From positions 10,047,730 to 10,111,729 of the forward strand of contig NW_024881324.1 of NCBI RefSeq assembly GCF_018691265.1: a stretch of DNA of 64,000 bases. Direction: 5' to 3'. Source of the DNA: Tyto alba. Its lineage: Eukaryota; Chordata; Aves; Strigiformes; Tytonidae. A model generated the notes under the pieces. It searched no databases. It worked only from the letters and a program-made list of their open reading frames with translations, and was not told the DNA's origin. Position numbers and translations under genes: made by a program. This document shows, piece after piece, positions 46,206 to 58,145 of the stretch (the stretch's first letter is position 1; each line of letters begins with the position of its first letter).

Positions 46206-49200
46206 TAAGCAGCTCCTAAACTGAACACTGGCACAGAGGAGGAAAGCAGCAGCTGGAGGCTGGGCAGAGTTCGGGGTTTGCTTCCCTTCCCCACCTGCCC
46301 AATCTCAACCAAGTGGCTTTCCCCCATCTCATTTAACCTGTGCACCACTGTACCGAAAGCCCAGCTGAAAGGCATCAAAGGGTGGTGAGAAGAGCTTCTA
46401 TTCTCTAGTTCTTTCCTCTTGTGGCACTTGGTATTTAAGCAGATCATCTGCATCTGCTTTCTCCAAGTGCCAGTGGCCACACAGGAAGAAAATCCTAAAA
46501 ATTCTGAAAATCAAAGCAGTCACTTACCTGACAGTCACCCTGCAGTGTTAAGAAGACCTTTCTGTGGAGAGAAAAATCCTTTCCCAGAAATCTTACCATA
46601 GTCCTGAGAACATTTTGTTTGGCAATGGACACAGAGTAGCCTTCTGCTCCGACAGTATTTTGGGCCCTTTCTTACTGCTCGAGGAGAGCATCCAAAAGGC
46701 CATTAGGAAGGGTAGTGTTTGGTTTAGTCTCACCAATTACCACACTGAGGCCTGAGGTCTCAGTGGTCTTGCAGGATGGAGCTTTTAGCCAGAAGAGGTT
46801 TGGCTGGGTCAGTGCCCACCTATCTGGGTCTGGCAGCAGGGATCCAAACACTTTCTACAAGCTGTTGATTGTAAGACCACCCTTGAGAAATGGACTTCGA
46901 GCGAGGCCAGAGTGATGGTCAAAGTGTTTTCTTCTGTGCCTTGGGATGAGTCATGGCTCCGTAAACCAATCCTCACTTTCCAGTGCATGAACTTAAATTC
47001 CAGGGGCCTGAAATAAGTGAACACCCATGCTCAATATGGGTTTCAGGCAGCCCAGGGGAGGGCGAGAGAGAAAGAGGAAGACTAGCATACTAACTCTGTT
47101 CCAGCATTGGACTGATTTTCCTGATTCCATATTAAATCTGTCTGTCTCTCTGTTTCAGCAGTATTTCAACCCTGTCTAGGTTTTGATATTCCCCAGGTGG
47201 ATATTTGTTGAGTCATTTCCATCTGTGCTGTAAGGAAGAGTACTAGATGGTGCTGCTGAGGAAAAAGAAGCAACATAACAAAGGAGGGGGAGCGCAGTTC
47301 TGTGGCCTCTTCATGCGGAGATTTGACTCTTTCATTAAACTGCAGCAGCACCTTGCTCTTCTTGAACTATTTCCCTGCCTTATGCTAAAATCTATTACTG
47401 AAAATATCCATGCAAATAACCCTGTGGAAAACAGAGGCTAATGTAAGCTGGTACCTTTGCTAACAAACTAAGAAAAAGTCTGTAATGGGGCACATAAAGT
47501 CCACCTTTACAGTGTCTGTGGGCACAGTATATATGACTACTACATGCAAAATTCAACAAAGAAGCTATAAGGAGCATTGTTGTTTACAGAAATATGTCAA
47601 AATAACATCATTGCTGGAAGAAGTGGTAGCAAACCAGAAATTAATGTTTGCCTTCTTTCACTTACATTACTATCATTTAAGAACAAAATACATACAGTAG
47701 ACAGGATAGTTCTATAGTTTGTTCATCTAGGTCCTAGTAAAATGTGTTCAAGACTGTATTTGTGTTTTCTTGAAGCCACACTAATCTCCCAGCTCCTGCA
47801 TGCTTCTTCAGTTGTTTCCTGCTGACTTTGTCTTTGTGGACTGCAAGCTCTCTTGGGAGAACTGTGTATAGGATGGGGAGGTCTTTTTTGCATTCCTGAA
47901 GTGGATAGCATGTTTTTAGCAGTATTCTAATCTCAATATATATAATAATTAAAGTAATTGTCTCCTAATAAGACTTTCATAAGTAGCTTATGGCACAGTG
48001 CCCTTATTGTAGAAAAGTACGTCCTTGCAGATAAGAAATATCAATTAAAATGCAAGCTTTGCAGAGCGCAGATAGCATACAGATTTTTTTTTTCTTGTTT
48101 TGGTTTGTTTTTGGTTTTTTGTTTTGGGTTTGTTTGTTTTTTTTTTTTTTTTTTTAAACACAGCCATAAGTAGTAAAGGAAATGTGTAGAAATTGAATCA
48201 GCTTACTGTATAAACACAGTAAATAACATAATGACTATGTTATCTTATCATAGTGGTGCATAGTTTTGTATTCAAATGTTACCTCAAATACAGTCAACTA
48301 TCTACAATAAAGAGCATTTATGGTAGGAAATATAAGAATCATTTTATATTCTTTCGTTATTATAATTGGCTTTCAAAATAGCATCATAAATTTACACAAA
48401 TCTGTGTCTAAGTCAACAGACACTTTCACTAGCTTCTAGCTTGCTGCTTGTATCTTGGATATCATGCAAGACTTGTTAAAATGCAGTGGGGGGCACAGGC
48501 TAAATGAAGACGGAGGCACAGTTACACATTCCCTCATGCCAAGATCATGGGTCAGTAGCAGGGGGCAAGGGGGAGCTCATGTGGCTGCCCTGGTGCCATA
48601 TTTCATAGCCAGATAATTTTACAATAATTTGATTTCTATGCTAGCCAAGACAACACCTTCCTAAGAGTGTCATGTTATGGGCACTATGAGAAATTAAAAT
48701 CTAGGTCTCTGAAGACACAGGAGAATAGAACTGGAAATGATTTTGTCGTGACATTGTCCCCTGTGATGCAAGTGGGTAAAGCGTGGCCTAAACCAGACTT
48801 ACCTGACCCTTACCTTCATGGGAGGTCAATGAGAGGTTTCACACAGAGATTCTGTAAACAGGATCCTGAGTAAAGTCTATTTCTAGCTATCCAAGGTGGG
48901 CTTGTGACCTGGTCTTTGAAGGCTTCTCTTTTCATTTCAGAATTTTATGTGGGGGGCAGTTAGAGTAGAAAGCCCAGTAAATACCTGCAGAAAAGAACAA
49001 AACTAAGTGAGGAAGTAATTGATCTCAGCAAAGTTACAGATGCAAAAATCATTCTAAGACTTTTTCACAGCCTTTACAATCAAAAAAAAATTTAGTATTT
49101 GCTTTTAATATAGTTTTAAAAAAACACAGTTGAACAGCCTGTGTGATAGTAGCATAATACTGGAGCTGAAAATGAGCCCTATGTTTCTAATGGCCATATA

Positions 49201-52200
49201 CAATTAAAATGCTTAAAGCAAGGAATACTTTCCTCTTCCCATCATAATTCCATTCAAAAAAATTACTTCTCTAAAATCCTTCATTTAGCAGAACTTCTGC
49301 CTGAGATGAGCTGCTTTTTCCCCTTCTGAATTCCTGGCACAATATAAATCAAACAAATTCAAGATAGCAAAGCCGGGAAAATCATTATTATAATCTCAAA
49401 ACCAGCAAAAAGGTCAACAAGAAGGAGAACAACAATAGGATTCTGGTAACTGTTTGGAAAGAAACTATTCTTGCTGCAATCGAACTCACTGTTTTCATAA
49501 CAACAAATTAAATACCAAGGTAATTCCCCAGAGTCTTCAGCAGCGTGGCTGTGTCGCGGCGGTAGAAGCACAATACTGTTAGGAAAACCTCCCAGCTGCT
49601 GAGCCACCGCGCAGCTCAGCGGCATTTGAAGTTAAGCTGGAGTCAAGCCTACCTTTTCAAAGCACCGCACTGTTATTCTGCTTTTCCTCCAGTTCCTGTC
49701 CATTTCCCCGCCTTCCTCTCTTACTTTCCCTGATCAGGCAGACATATTTTAGACTCCATTCATAATATGAGAAGCTGTAAGAGGGAGCATTGTTGGACCA
49801 GTGCAGAGATGGAGGGACTGCTGGCTTCAGCAGTCAGGTGTGAGGAACTCTCACATCTGCACCTCTCTTTTCAATGTTTTATTTGCTTATTGGTGCCTGA
49901 TATGTACCCTAAAAATGTGTAACTCATCAGGTGTTAGCTGTTGTCTTACACTCAAATGGCCCAGGACACAAGTCAGCAAGCTGAGTGCTCCGCAAACACC
50001 TATTCTGAAAAAGTGGCATTTGTATTTGCTTCAGCTGTTTGACTTTGGAGAATGAAAAATCAAGATGATGGCTTTTTGCCACAGTCTGGCCTCTCTGAGA
50101 CTCCTTTTGCTCATCTATAAAATATGATGTTCTAGATATCAAAGTGTTTCAATGAGACTTGCCAAGGAACTGCAGGTATCAAAGCAACTTTCTTAATATT
50201 TTGCATCAGGAAGCTCAGATTTTCCTGACTAGTGTGCAGAAGTGAGTATATTTTATCACTGGGTGAGCAGATGGGTCTACGTTACTATGTCAGTCCTTCT
50301 CTAAGCAGCAGGCAGTAACATAATGGCTAAATGGCCGGAGTGCAATAGAAAGAGACGTCATTATTACAAACCTTCCTCCCCACACTTAAATGTCAGATAA
50401 AGAACACGCTACGCTGCAGCAGTACAATTGTTGGGATACTTGGCCCCTGCTAATCAGCAGGTTTAAAATAAGCATTCTTACGCAATTAACGGCTGTAGAG
50501 GTTTCACTAGGTAATAAATACCCATGTAACGAGACCAGGCTACTTTATCATCCAAACCTATTCACCATACAGCCTGAGGCTTGGTTCATAAGGTCTAAAA
50601 TATGTATGTTCACTGTGTTGTTTCATGGCATCTTCAGGTAAATACATGCTACTTTACCTTCCAGACCAGGCCCAGTATCTCCAGTGCTTTTACTGCGGCA
50701 CCTGGCTGATGTAACTTCATGATTTCACAAGGGACACGGTGATGTGGGATGAGCACAGCGAAATGAAGACTCAGCAAGGTGGTAGGAGGGAAGTTGCTTC
50801 TGCTCCTTCTGTGGACTCATCAATTTCTTTCTTCTTCACTTTTCCAAACTGTGCTCAGGAAAGGCTGACTGCCTTTTGCCAGGAGTCAGGCACTCCTGTG
50901 ACCTTTTGACCCTCACTTAGCTCTTCCGTATATGTAAATAAAAGGAATTGAAAGGACTTTTATAAAGATTCTTGTCTTCAAAAGAAACTGTCACACAAAC
51001 ATCAAAGTTTGAAATCAGGAAGCCAAATATGAGAAACTATTCTGAAAAAATGAACTTAATCTATATTACACTTTAAATCTAGATATCTAGACTGTCTCTT
51101 AAGTACTCAATCTCTTCCCTCAAATCAGGTAGCTTCTGCATCTAGTCCAGAATTTCTGAGTTAAAGAAACTTAAATTTTTCTCTGGATCTCTCTAGAGAT
51201 TTCAAGTGATCTATCAGATGCCTAAATTTCAGGGGATTTACTGTTAATAACACTTTCTACTCTGAACTGGTTTTGAAAAGATTTGGGAAAGAATCTAGTA
51301 TTTGATTTCCTACCAATGATTTGCCATTTTATCATGGTCCAACCATAATTTTCTACAGGTGAAAACTGAGACTGCATGTGTTATTTCTTTCAGTAGAGAA
51401 ATAAAATATTTCAGACTTGAATATGTCAGGTTCCAGAAAGCCTGTTCTGAGTCTATGTGTGTCATATTTTGCAACATAGATTCACTATGCAAATAGCCTT
51501 TTTTTCTGACGATCCTTTGAGCTACAATTACAAACACAAATAATCATGAGTCTCAACTCAATTTCAGAAAAAAGAGCTGTGAATGACTTTATATTAAGTC
51601 CCCTGTGCATTTGCACTCTTCAGATGGTATACACTGGATTTTTCTTCACTTGACATGAAATTTTAGGGTGAAATATGTTGGTGAGAATATCACAGTTATG
51701 GAAAGCATTGGGTAAAGAAGCTGGAGGAGCTCCTGGGAACCCTTAGTTTTATTTTGATTGCCTAGTATGCAATACAATGAAAACAGCAGTGCCTGTTCAT
51801 GCAGTAACTTCTCCCCTTACTTTTACTAAATTCCTACCGGGGATAAATCTTTCTTGGGATGGTAGGGGAATTATCAATAAGTCAGAGATGCAAACAGTAG
51901 GCATCCTATGATAACAGCAGTAACGTGGGTAAAAATACTCCCCAAACCATCACCTTTATATAAGTTAGGTGTTGACCTTGTGGTGCAACATATCTTAATT
52001 TTTCCTAAATCCAAACGTTCCTAACACATACATTTGCAGAAGTCTACTTGGCAGTAGCCAGATGATCATAGTTACTAGAGAACAGTTCCATTTAAAAGGA
52101 AAACCAAGTTTGTTCTCTCCAGGAAAACATCCTCCTCCACTTCCAGGGAGTTACAATACATTAAGGAGAACTTAATCACCAGAACTCTGTTAAAAACATT

Positions 52201-55200
52201 TGTCTGAAATTACCAAGCAGTAGGATGCACAACAGGGCAGGTAGAAGCTTCTATTTCAGACTGATCAGATAAGGCTTGCAGAGGAAAGCAAACCCAATCT
52301 GTACTTGTTTTCCTTACTGATAAAGTTCTCTGCAACTCATCTCACCTTGAATGTAGAATTCTGAAGAATCAGTGTGAAAACGAAGGGTTGAAAGTCTAGT
52401 CCTGTTGAATGCAAGAGCAAGATCCCAACTGGCTTTAATTCATTCTAATTTCATCCTTTGTCTTTGCTTATTATGTAGGCCGTTGTTAATTAACTCCATC
52501 TTTCAAATGTCTCTTGACTTTATGAAAAACATTCTGCACCCAACACTTGTTTTGCTTTCTGGAGGTGAAATGCTAAACTTAGAATCACGGTTTAATCATA
52601 TGGTTCCTATGCATTCCACCTGAGCACTGTTGGGGCAAGCTTTCCTTCTAATTACAAAGGTGAGCTGAAGAACTGGTGATTAAAATAAGATCAGCTTTTC
52701 CTTAAATACCATTGTACTTCAGGAGAGTGATCAAAGCCAGTAGTTGTTTCCAGAGATATGTTAGTTTACAGCAGATGAACTTCTTAAATGAAGAATAGTA
52801 AAATAGTGAATCCTCTTTTTCTTGCTTAGATTTAAAAGAAAACCCCATGAAAACAACAGTTTAGTCTACTGGGAAATCCTTCTATTATAAAGCCTTTGCC
52901 TTCCTTTCAGGCTAATAGGAGACTCAGCCCAAATAAGGCTAAGGGTTTTGCCAAAAGGCCTCAGGGAAGATTATGTTCTATCTATAATTTTGTTGTCAGA
53001 ATAATACCCATTGATTTTTAATTTTTAATAAGGAAAAGAAGATTTTTGTGGCATGATCAGTTCACTTTTGTAAATCTCTTTGAGATCCATGGTGGAATAA
53101 TGTCTATCATATACATGTATATGTGCATGTGCATATGTATGTATAAAATGTTAGGCATAACATTTGCAAATGTTAGGCATGTAATTTCCTCCCAATTCCT
53201 GGTTGCCTGTGAAGCATGATCACAGCACCTAAAACTGAAACTAAACCCAGAATAATTTGTCAGACATGCTGGAAGAATTCCATAAACCCCGATAAGAGTT
53301 ACTGCTTCATTTAAGAGAAGCCTGAATGAAGCCCGAAGTCTAATTGCTCCTCAGGGCACCTGGACAAGCTGCTGCCTGGGAAGAAGAGGGTACAGACTAT
53401 CCTGCCTTGGGCTCTGCACCGCGTGGGTGCTGGAACAGGACCAAAAAAGTTTCCCTCGAAGTATGTCAATACACTTGTGGTAACAAATGGAAATGGACAT
53501 TCAACAGATATCTTGCTCTGTAACTGGGGACAGCAGTTTTTAGGATCCATCCTGCTAACCTACAGTGGAACTTTACTGTGTGCTAACATGAACACATTTT
53601 CATGATAACTGCAAAAGAGGGCAGCAAAGTCTGCTTCCAAAGCAAAATGCTTACAGAAAAGCAGCTCATTTAAATATCTATAAAACTGTGAGGTATTTAG
53701 AGCTTCTGATTCACTGTAAAAACATTCAGGGCATACCTGCTCTGTAGGCTACAGAAGCATAGTGTCACAGGTTGTTTTTCTGTAATAATAAGTGATCCTA
53801 CCGATGACTATTTGGAATTATCCTGTGATGGAGTCATTTAAAATCTGAGTGCCCAGCTAATCGTGTTCAGATCTGACAGGGACTTCTTTTAACCATCCAA
53901 AACAAATGATAGGGTGGGCTTGAACCATTTCTTGTGTCCAGAAGACTCTGAACTCACTTTGACTCAGTACAGGTGTTGAAATCACTACAGGATTATCCCT
54001 GGAGGTGGGTAATCCTTTAAAGGTTCAGAGTTTTGGGTTAGATAAAAATCTAAACATTTGGATGTTTATCTGAAACCTTATCTCAGTCATCTAAACTCCT
54101 GGAGGCTGAACACCCATCAGTTGCACATCTACAAGTAAAAGAGTAATAGGGCCTCTTGTTTCTACAGACTTAAAGCCTGATCCTGACATCTCTGAATAAA
54201 CAAAACCTCACATTGATATCAACTTGCCTTTGAGTTGGGGTACTGGAAACAGGAAGTTCCTTTGCAGCTAAAGGTGATCACAAACATTATCTGATGGGGA
54301 AAAAAAAATATAGAAGTTTTAGTTGCAAAATATAGTTGTGTTTTGTTGTTGTTGGTTTTGTTGTGTTTTTTTTTTTTCCATAAGTCATCATCCATAGCAA
54401 TTTTTTATTTTTCACTGAAAACCTGTACACTTGAAAATTGACGAAGAATCTTTGGTTGAAAAGCAAAATATTTCATCCTTTTCTCACCCAGAAAAAAGGG
54501 ATCTTGATAATGAAGTGCTATGATTTTAAATCCATACTGGCATTTTAACTCAGGTTTCTCTCCCTAGCTGTTCTTCACCCCCTAAGATGCCGTATGACTG
54601 CTAGAGAGGTGCTGTGCCGTTGTATCTCACAGAAGACATAAGAAAGATTGGAAGCATGAAACATGCATACTGCAGCTTGCAGCACTGAATTGTCAGTGCA
54701 GAGATATTTTGCTTTTCTACTACGGTACCTCAGATTCTTCAATTTTTTGCCAAATGTTTTTCTGCTTTCTGGCATTTCAATGAACATAAGAACAATTTTA
54801 CTAGCTGGTGAAAAATTAACTTGTGGCTATTAAAATGTGCGTGAGTATAATAAAGGAGGGAGTTTGAGGAATTATTCCTATCCTTCACTGATATTCCCAT
54901 AGTGAATGGGCTGGTTACTTGTTCTGCTGTGGGATGTGTCCCAGGCTGTCAGGAGTGTACGTACGAAGAAACCAGGCACATCTTGGATATTGAGTGTGCC
55001 CAGACCCACTTCACAGTGTTATGACCCTTGCTTTATCCCCAAGGCTTGCTGAAACCAGATGTACTGCTAGCTCCCAGTTCCCACACCTACAAGGGAAGAA
55101 AAGCTGAGAAAGAAGGAAGAAGTGGAGGAAGGAGAGGGGCGATTCAGCAGGTGAGACAGTAGCTGGAACATAAGAGGAATGGGTTCAGTTCCCTGCTCTA

Positions 55201-55312
55201 CTTTTACCTCTCTCCTCCACCTTAGAGGAGTCCTTTAGTCTTTGTGGCTTTCCTGTTGACTATAGAAGCTAGCACTCTCTTATCTTAAGGGGTATTTCAA
55301 GGATAAATACTA
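46206..55312. other. Unique non-coding DNA, no gene seen
   Basis: No frame exceeds about 92 codons over 9 kb and no exon, RNA gene or interspersed repeat was recognised. A TTTG-rich segment ending in T19 lies at 48086-48155. A 13-base direct repeat AAATGTTAGGCAT occurs at 53146-53158 and 53168-53180. A TATG/CATG-rich tract precedes it at 53107-53145. Confidence 0.55.
48086..48155 (+). repeat. TTTG-rich tract ending in T19
   Basis: A 70-base low-complexity stretch of T with scattered G. The open frame over it is a composition effect. Confidence 0.85.
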
Positions 55313-55330
55313 ACACACACACACACACAC
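55313..55330 (+). repeat. (AC)9 microsatellite
   Basis: Nine perfect AC units, followed by CCCC. Confidence 0.9.
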
Positions 55331-55750
55331 CCCAATTACTCAATTTAATACAGTAACAGGAGCTACAGAGGCACAGAGGACAGACAAAAAGCTGGACTGC
55401 GCTACTGCTTGGCAAACATATATGAGCATGTTACCGAGGTCTGGGCCACGTGTCTATATTGCTGTTTGCAAGCTGAGCCTTCTCCACGTTCCTATCACAT
55501 TAGTATAATGGAGAATTAACATTGTTTTGCAGCATTGTAGAGGCTGAGAAGAGAATTCAAACACTTCCCCCTTCCTTTTCCCACCGACATGCCAGTTACA
55601 GTTCCAAGTTCACAGGGCAATTCTGCTCATTCCTGCACCTTTGGGACCTTGTGCATAGCTGCTATACTGCTCTTGTAACAACACTCTTGCCTTGGGAATG
55701 AAAAAAATGCACTTATTTGTTTGTTTTGGCACTATCCGTAGGGCCACAAG

Positions 55751-55766
55751 ATTAATGGCCATTAAT
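55751..55766. promoter_or_regulatory. 16-bp perfect palindrome with two homeodomain cores
   Basis: ATTAATGGCCATTAAT is its own reverse complement. It holds two inverted TAAT cores around GGCC and is directly followed by another TTAATTA-type overlap. Inverted TAAT sites can bind homeodomain dimers, and ATGGCCAT also contains a YY1-like core. Function is inferred. Confidence 0.35.
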
Positions 55767-57766
55767 TAAAAATATGTTAGTAAGACTCTTCTTTGATATG
55801 GCAATTTAAGGTTGATATCTGGAGACAAAGAGCTATTCAGAGTTTCACAGGGTAATTACTTTCCCCTGTCCGTGGTACAGTTGTCTCCTTTTGGCAGTGA
55901 AAAGTACTTGTCTGAAAAGGGAGGGAATTGTTTACTCCAGATTATTATATTCTGTGGCTCAGGAGAATCATACTTCCACTTATGTGGCAGAAAATTATTG
56001 TAATTCTCATGACATTTTTCAAGCATCATTGTGCTTTTGATAATTTATTCTGTGTCAAGCTTCCCCATTTAAGCAATATGCTTGTTTTCTCCGGTTAACT
56101 ACCTTTTATATCTACAGCTGTTGCTTCTTGTCAATGTTTTGTGCTTCAAATAAAAATGCTAATCTAGCTCATACAGAAAGACAGTCCTCTTTTTTTCTGG
56201 GTAGCTGTTCTGTCACTAAGCTGGTTTCAAGTAGGTCAGGAAAATGTGATATTTTATAAAAGACATTTGTTACTGGGTTATGTTGTTTCTGAGCATCACT
56301 CTGAAAATCCTGCCCCTTGCATCTGCTACCTAGCAAATGGGGCCTTACTTTCAGAGTTGCAGGGAGTGGAGGGGGGAAAGGAAGAGACAAAATGTACCTC
56401 GGTGACTCATGAACCAAACGCAAGGTGGGGTTTGCCCACCCGCTCCCTGTGAGCCCTGGTTTCTCCCATCAGTGCCTGGGTGCGATGCAGCAAGCGGGAG
56501 CGTGCACCACCCCTCAGAGGCATTCATTCCTCAACTGCAAAGCACAGGGGTGCTCCCTCTCTCCCTTCATTCCCTCGCCCACAGTGCTCTGGGGGAAATT
56601 CTTGCAGGATGCTTCCTGTTACTCACTTAATCCTCTCTCATCTTTAAATTCTATTAAACTGGGCATTATGAAAGCTTCCAATGATTTATTAATCAAGAAT
56701 TGTTTTCGTGGAGCTGCTTGCTACTTGCAGCAAGGGTTTTCCAGCCTGGTCAACACCTGGACTTTTTGGCTGAGGTTTCTCAGCACTGTGGTAAGTGGCA
56801 ATGGGTCTTGACCAGCTTGTGCATCACCACAGAAGTGCTGACTCAGTTCCAGCCAGGTTGCAGCCACCCAGATCTATAAAAAACAATTTAATTGCACTCA
56901 TCACAGTGAAGGTGTCATTTGAAGCTTACGGTTAGCCACCAGACAGCAAGGAGCATGTACCTGGTTGTGAGTAGAAACTGCTTACTCTAGAAGAACAATT
57001 CACCAGTAGAGAAGCATTGCTCTGAAACTGTGTGCTGAGGCCCATGGTGAAGATTTGGGGTTATTTCTTATTTTTCCTATTTTCTTGCAGTGGATGTCTA
57101 GAGACTTGATTGTATGAAAATCCCTGCAAACACATGTGCTTTCAAAAGCCATCTAGGATACATACTGTTGTGCTCCAATTTGCTACAGCTATTTGCGCTT
57201 ATACCTCACAAGCAACAAACAAAAATACTGGAGATGCCAAACATTTTCAGTGGTTGCCTTCGATAAACAATACCGCCAGCTCAGATACTTCCTACAGATT
57301 ATTTAAAGATGACACATTTCCCAGTTAACCTAAAAAAGTAACAGCAATTAAATGGCTGGGCTGTAGGCATTTCCCTGATAAGATGTGGTGGGAATTTCTA
57401 AGCCTTGTGTCACCGCAACAAGCAGCTTTCTGAGTTACACCCCACCTGATCAAAATTCATCTGACCCAGGCACCAAACAGAGCATTGCCCATCACTTCAC
57501 AAGCGGTCACAGATTTACTATGCTAGTAACGTTAGTAATAAAGCTGCTCCTTGTTTTATCATTACATTTAAATGGAGCTTGTTTCTGTAATTCATGAGGG
57601 AGAAAAAAACTTTTTATCCCATGGTGGTGAGTGACAGGTAGGTAAAAGATTCATTCCCAGGTGGGAAAGATGTCAGATAGACAACACCATGGAGGAAACT
57701 GGGAGCACGGGGGGCAAGTGGACAGAATAGAGTGTCAGGGCCATTGACAGGGAGCTGCCAGCCCAT
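55767..57766. other. Unique non-coding DNA, no gene seen
   Basis: Frames reach 128 codons at 56425-56811 with no recognisable domain. No repeat family was recognised. Confidence 0.5.
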
Positions 57767-57805
57767 CTATACATATATATAATTATATATATATACATAC
57801 ACACA
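57767..57805 (+). repeat. AT/ACAT-type microsatellite
   Basis: Alternating AT units with TATAATTATA in the centre, then CATACACACA. The middle is self-complementary. Confidence 0.85.
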
Positions 57806-57839
57806 GAGCCCATTCTAAATACAGACAAGTTTATTATTT

Positions 57840-58145
57840 CTGTGTTTTAAGCAACAGTGCAATTCATATGCATAGGAATCCCAGCTCAGTAGATGCTATT
57901 CAAAGTATTCCACCACCCCCCAAAAAACCCAGTAAGTTTTTTCTGCTGTGTCAAGACAGGCAAACTGTTCAAAGTAGTTAAGCCAGCAAACACGTCTGCA
58001 ATGCAAACCAGCCTAAAGGCAACAATAGGCGAATGGTTTAATAAGGCTACCCCATCAAGCTTAATTTCAGCCGTTAAAACACCTTGCGTGATTGGACCTT
58101 TGGGTGAGACACATGCATTACAGAAGTACATTATTTCTTAAATAG
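57840..58145. other. Segment open on both strands, unknown nature
   Basis: Frames of 81 and 82 codons cover nearly the same bases on the minus (57886-58131) and plus (57893-58141) strands in otherwise stop-rich DNA. Neither translation resembles a known protein and no splice context is evident. The segment holds a few CpG and a GTGATTGG (inverted CCAAT) word. A diverged conserved element is possible but unproven. Confidence 0.25.

Noticed and set aside
57080..57115. Splice-acceptor-like TTTTCTTGCAG
   Set aside because: Only a short frame follows, with no donor or conserved coding sequence; such words are common by chance.
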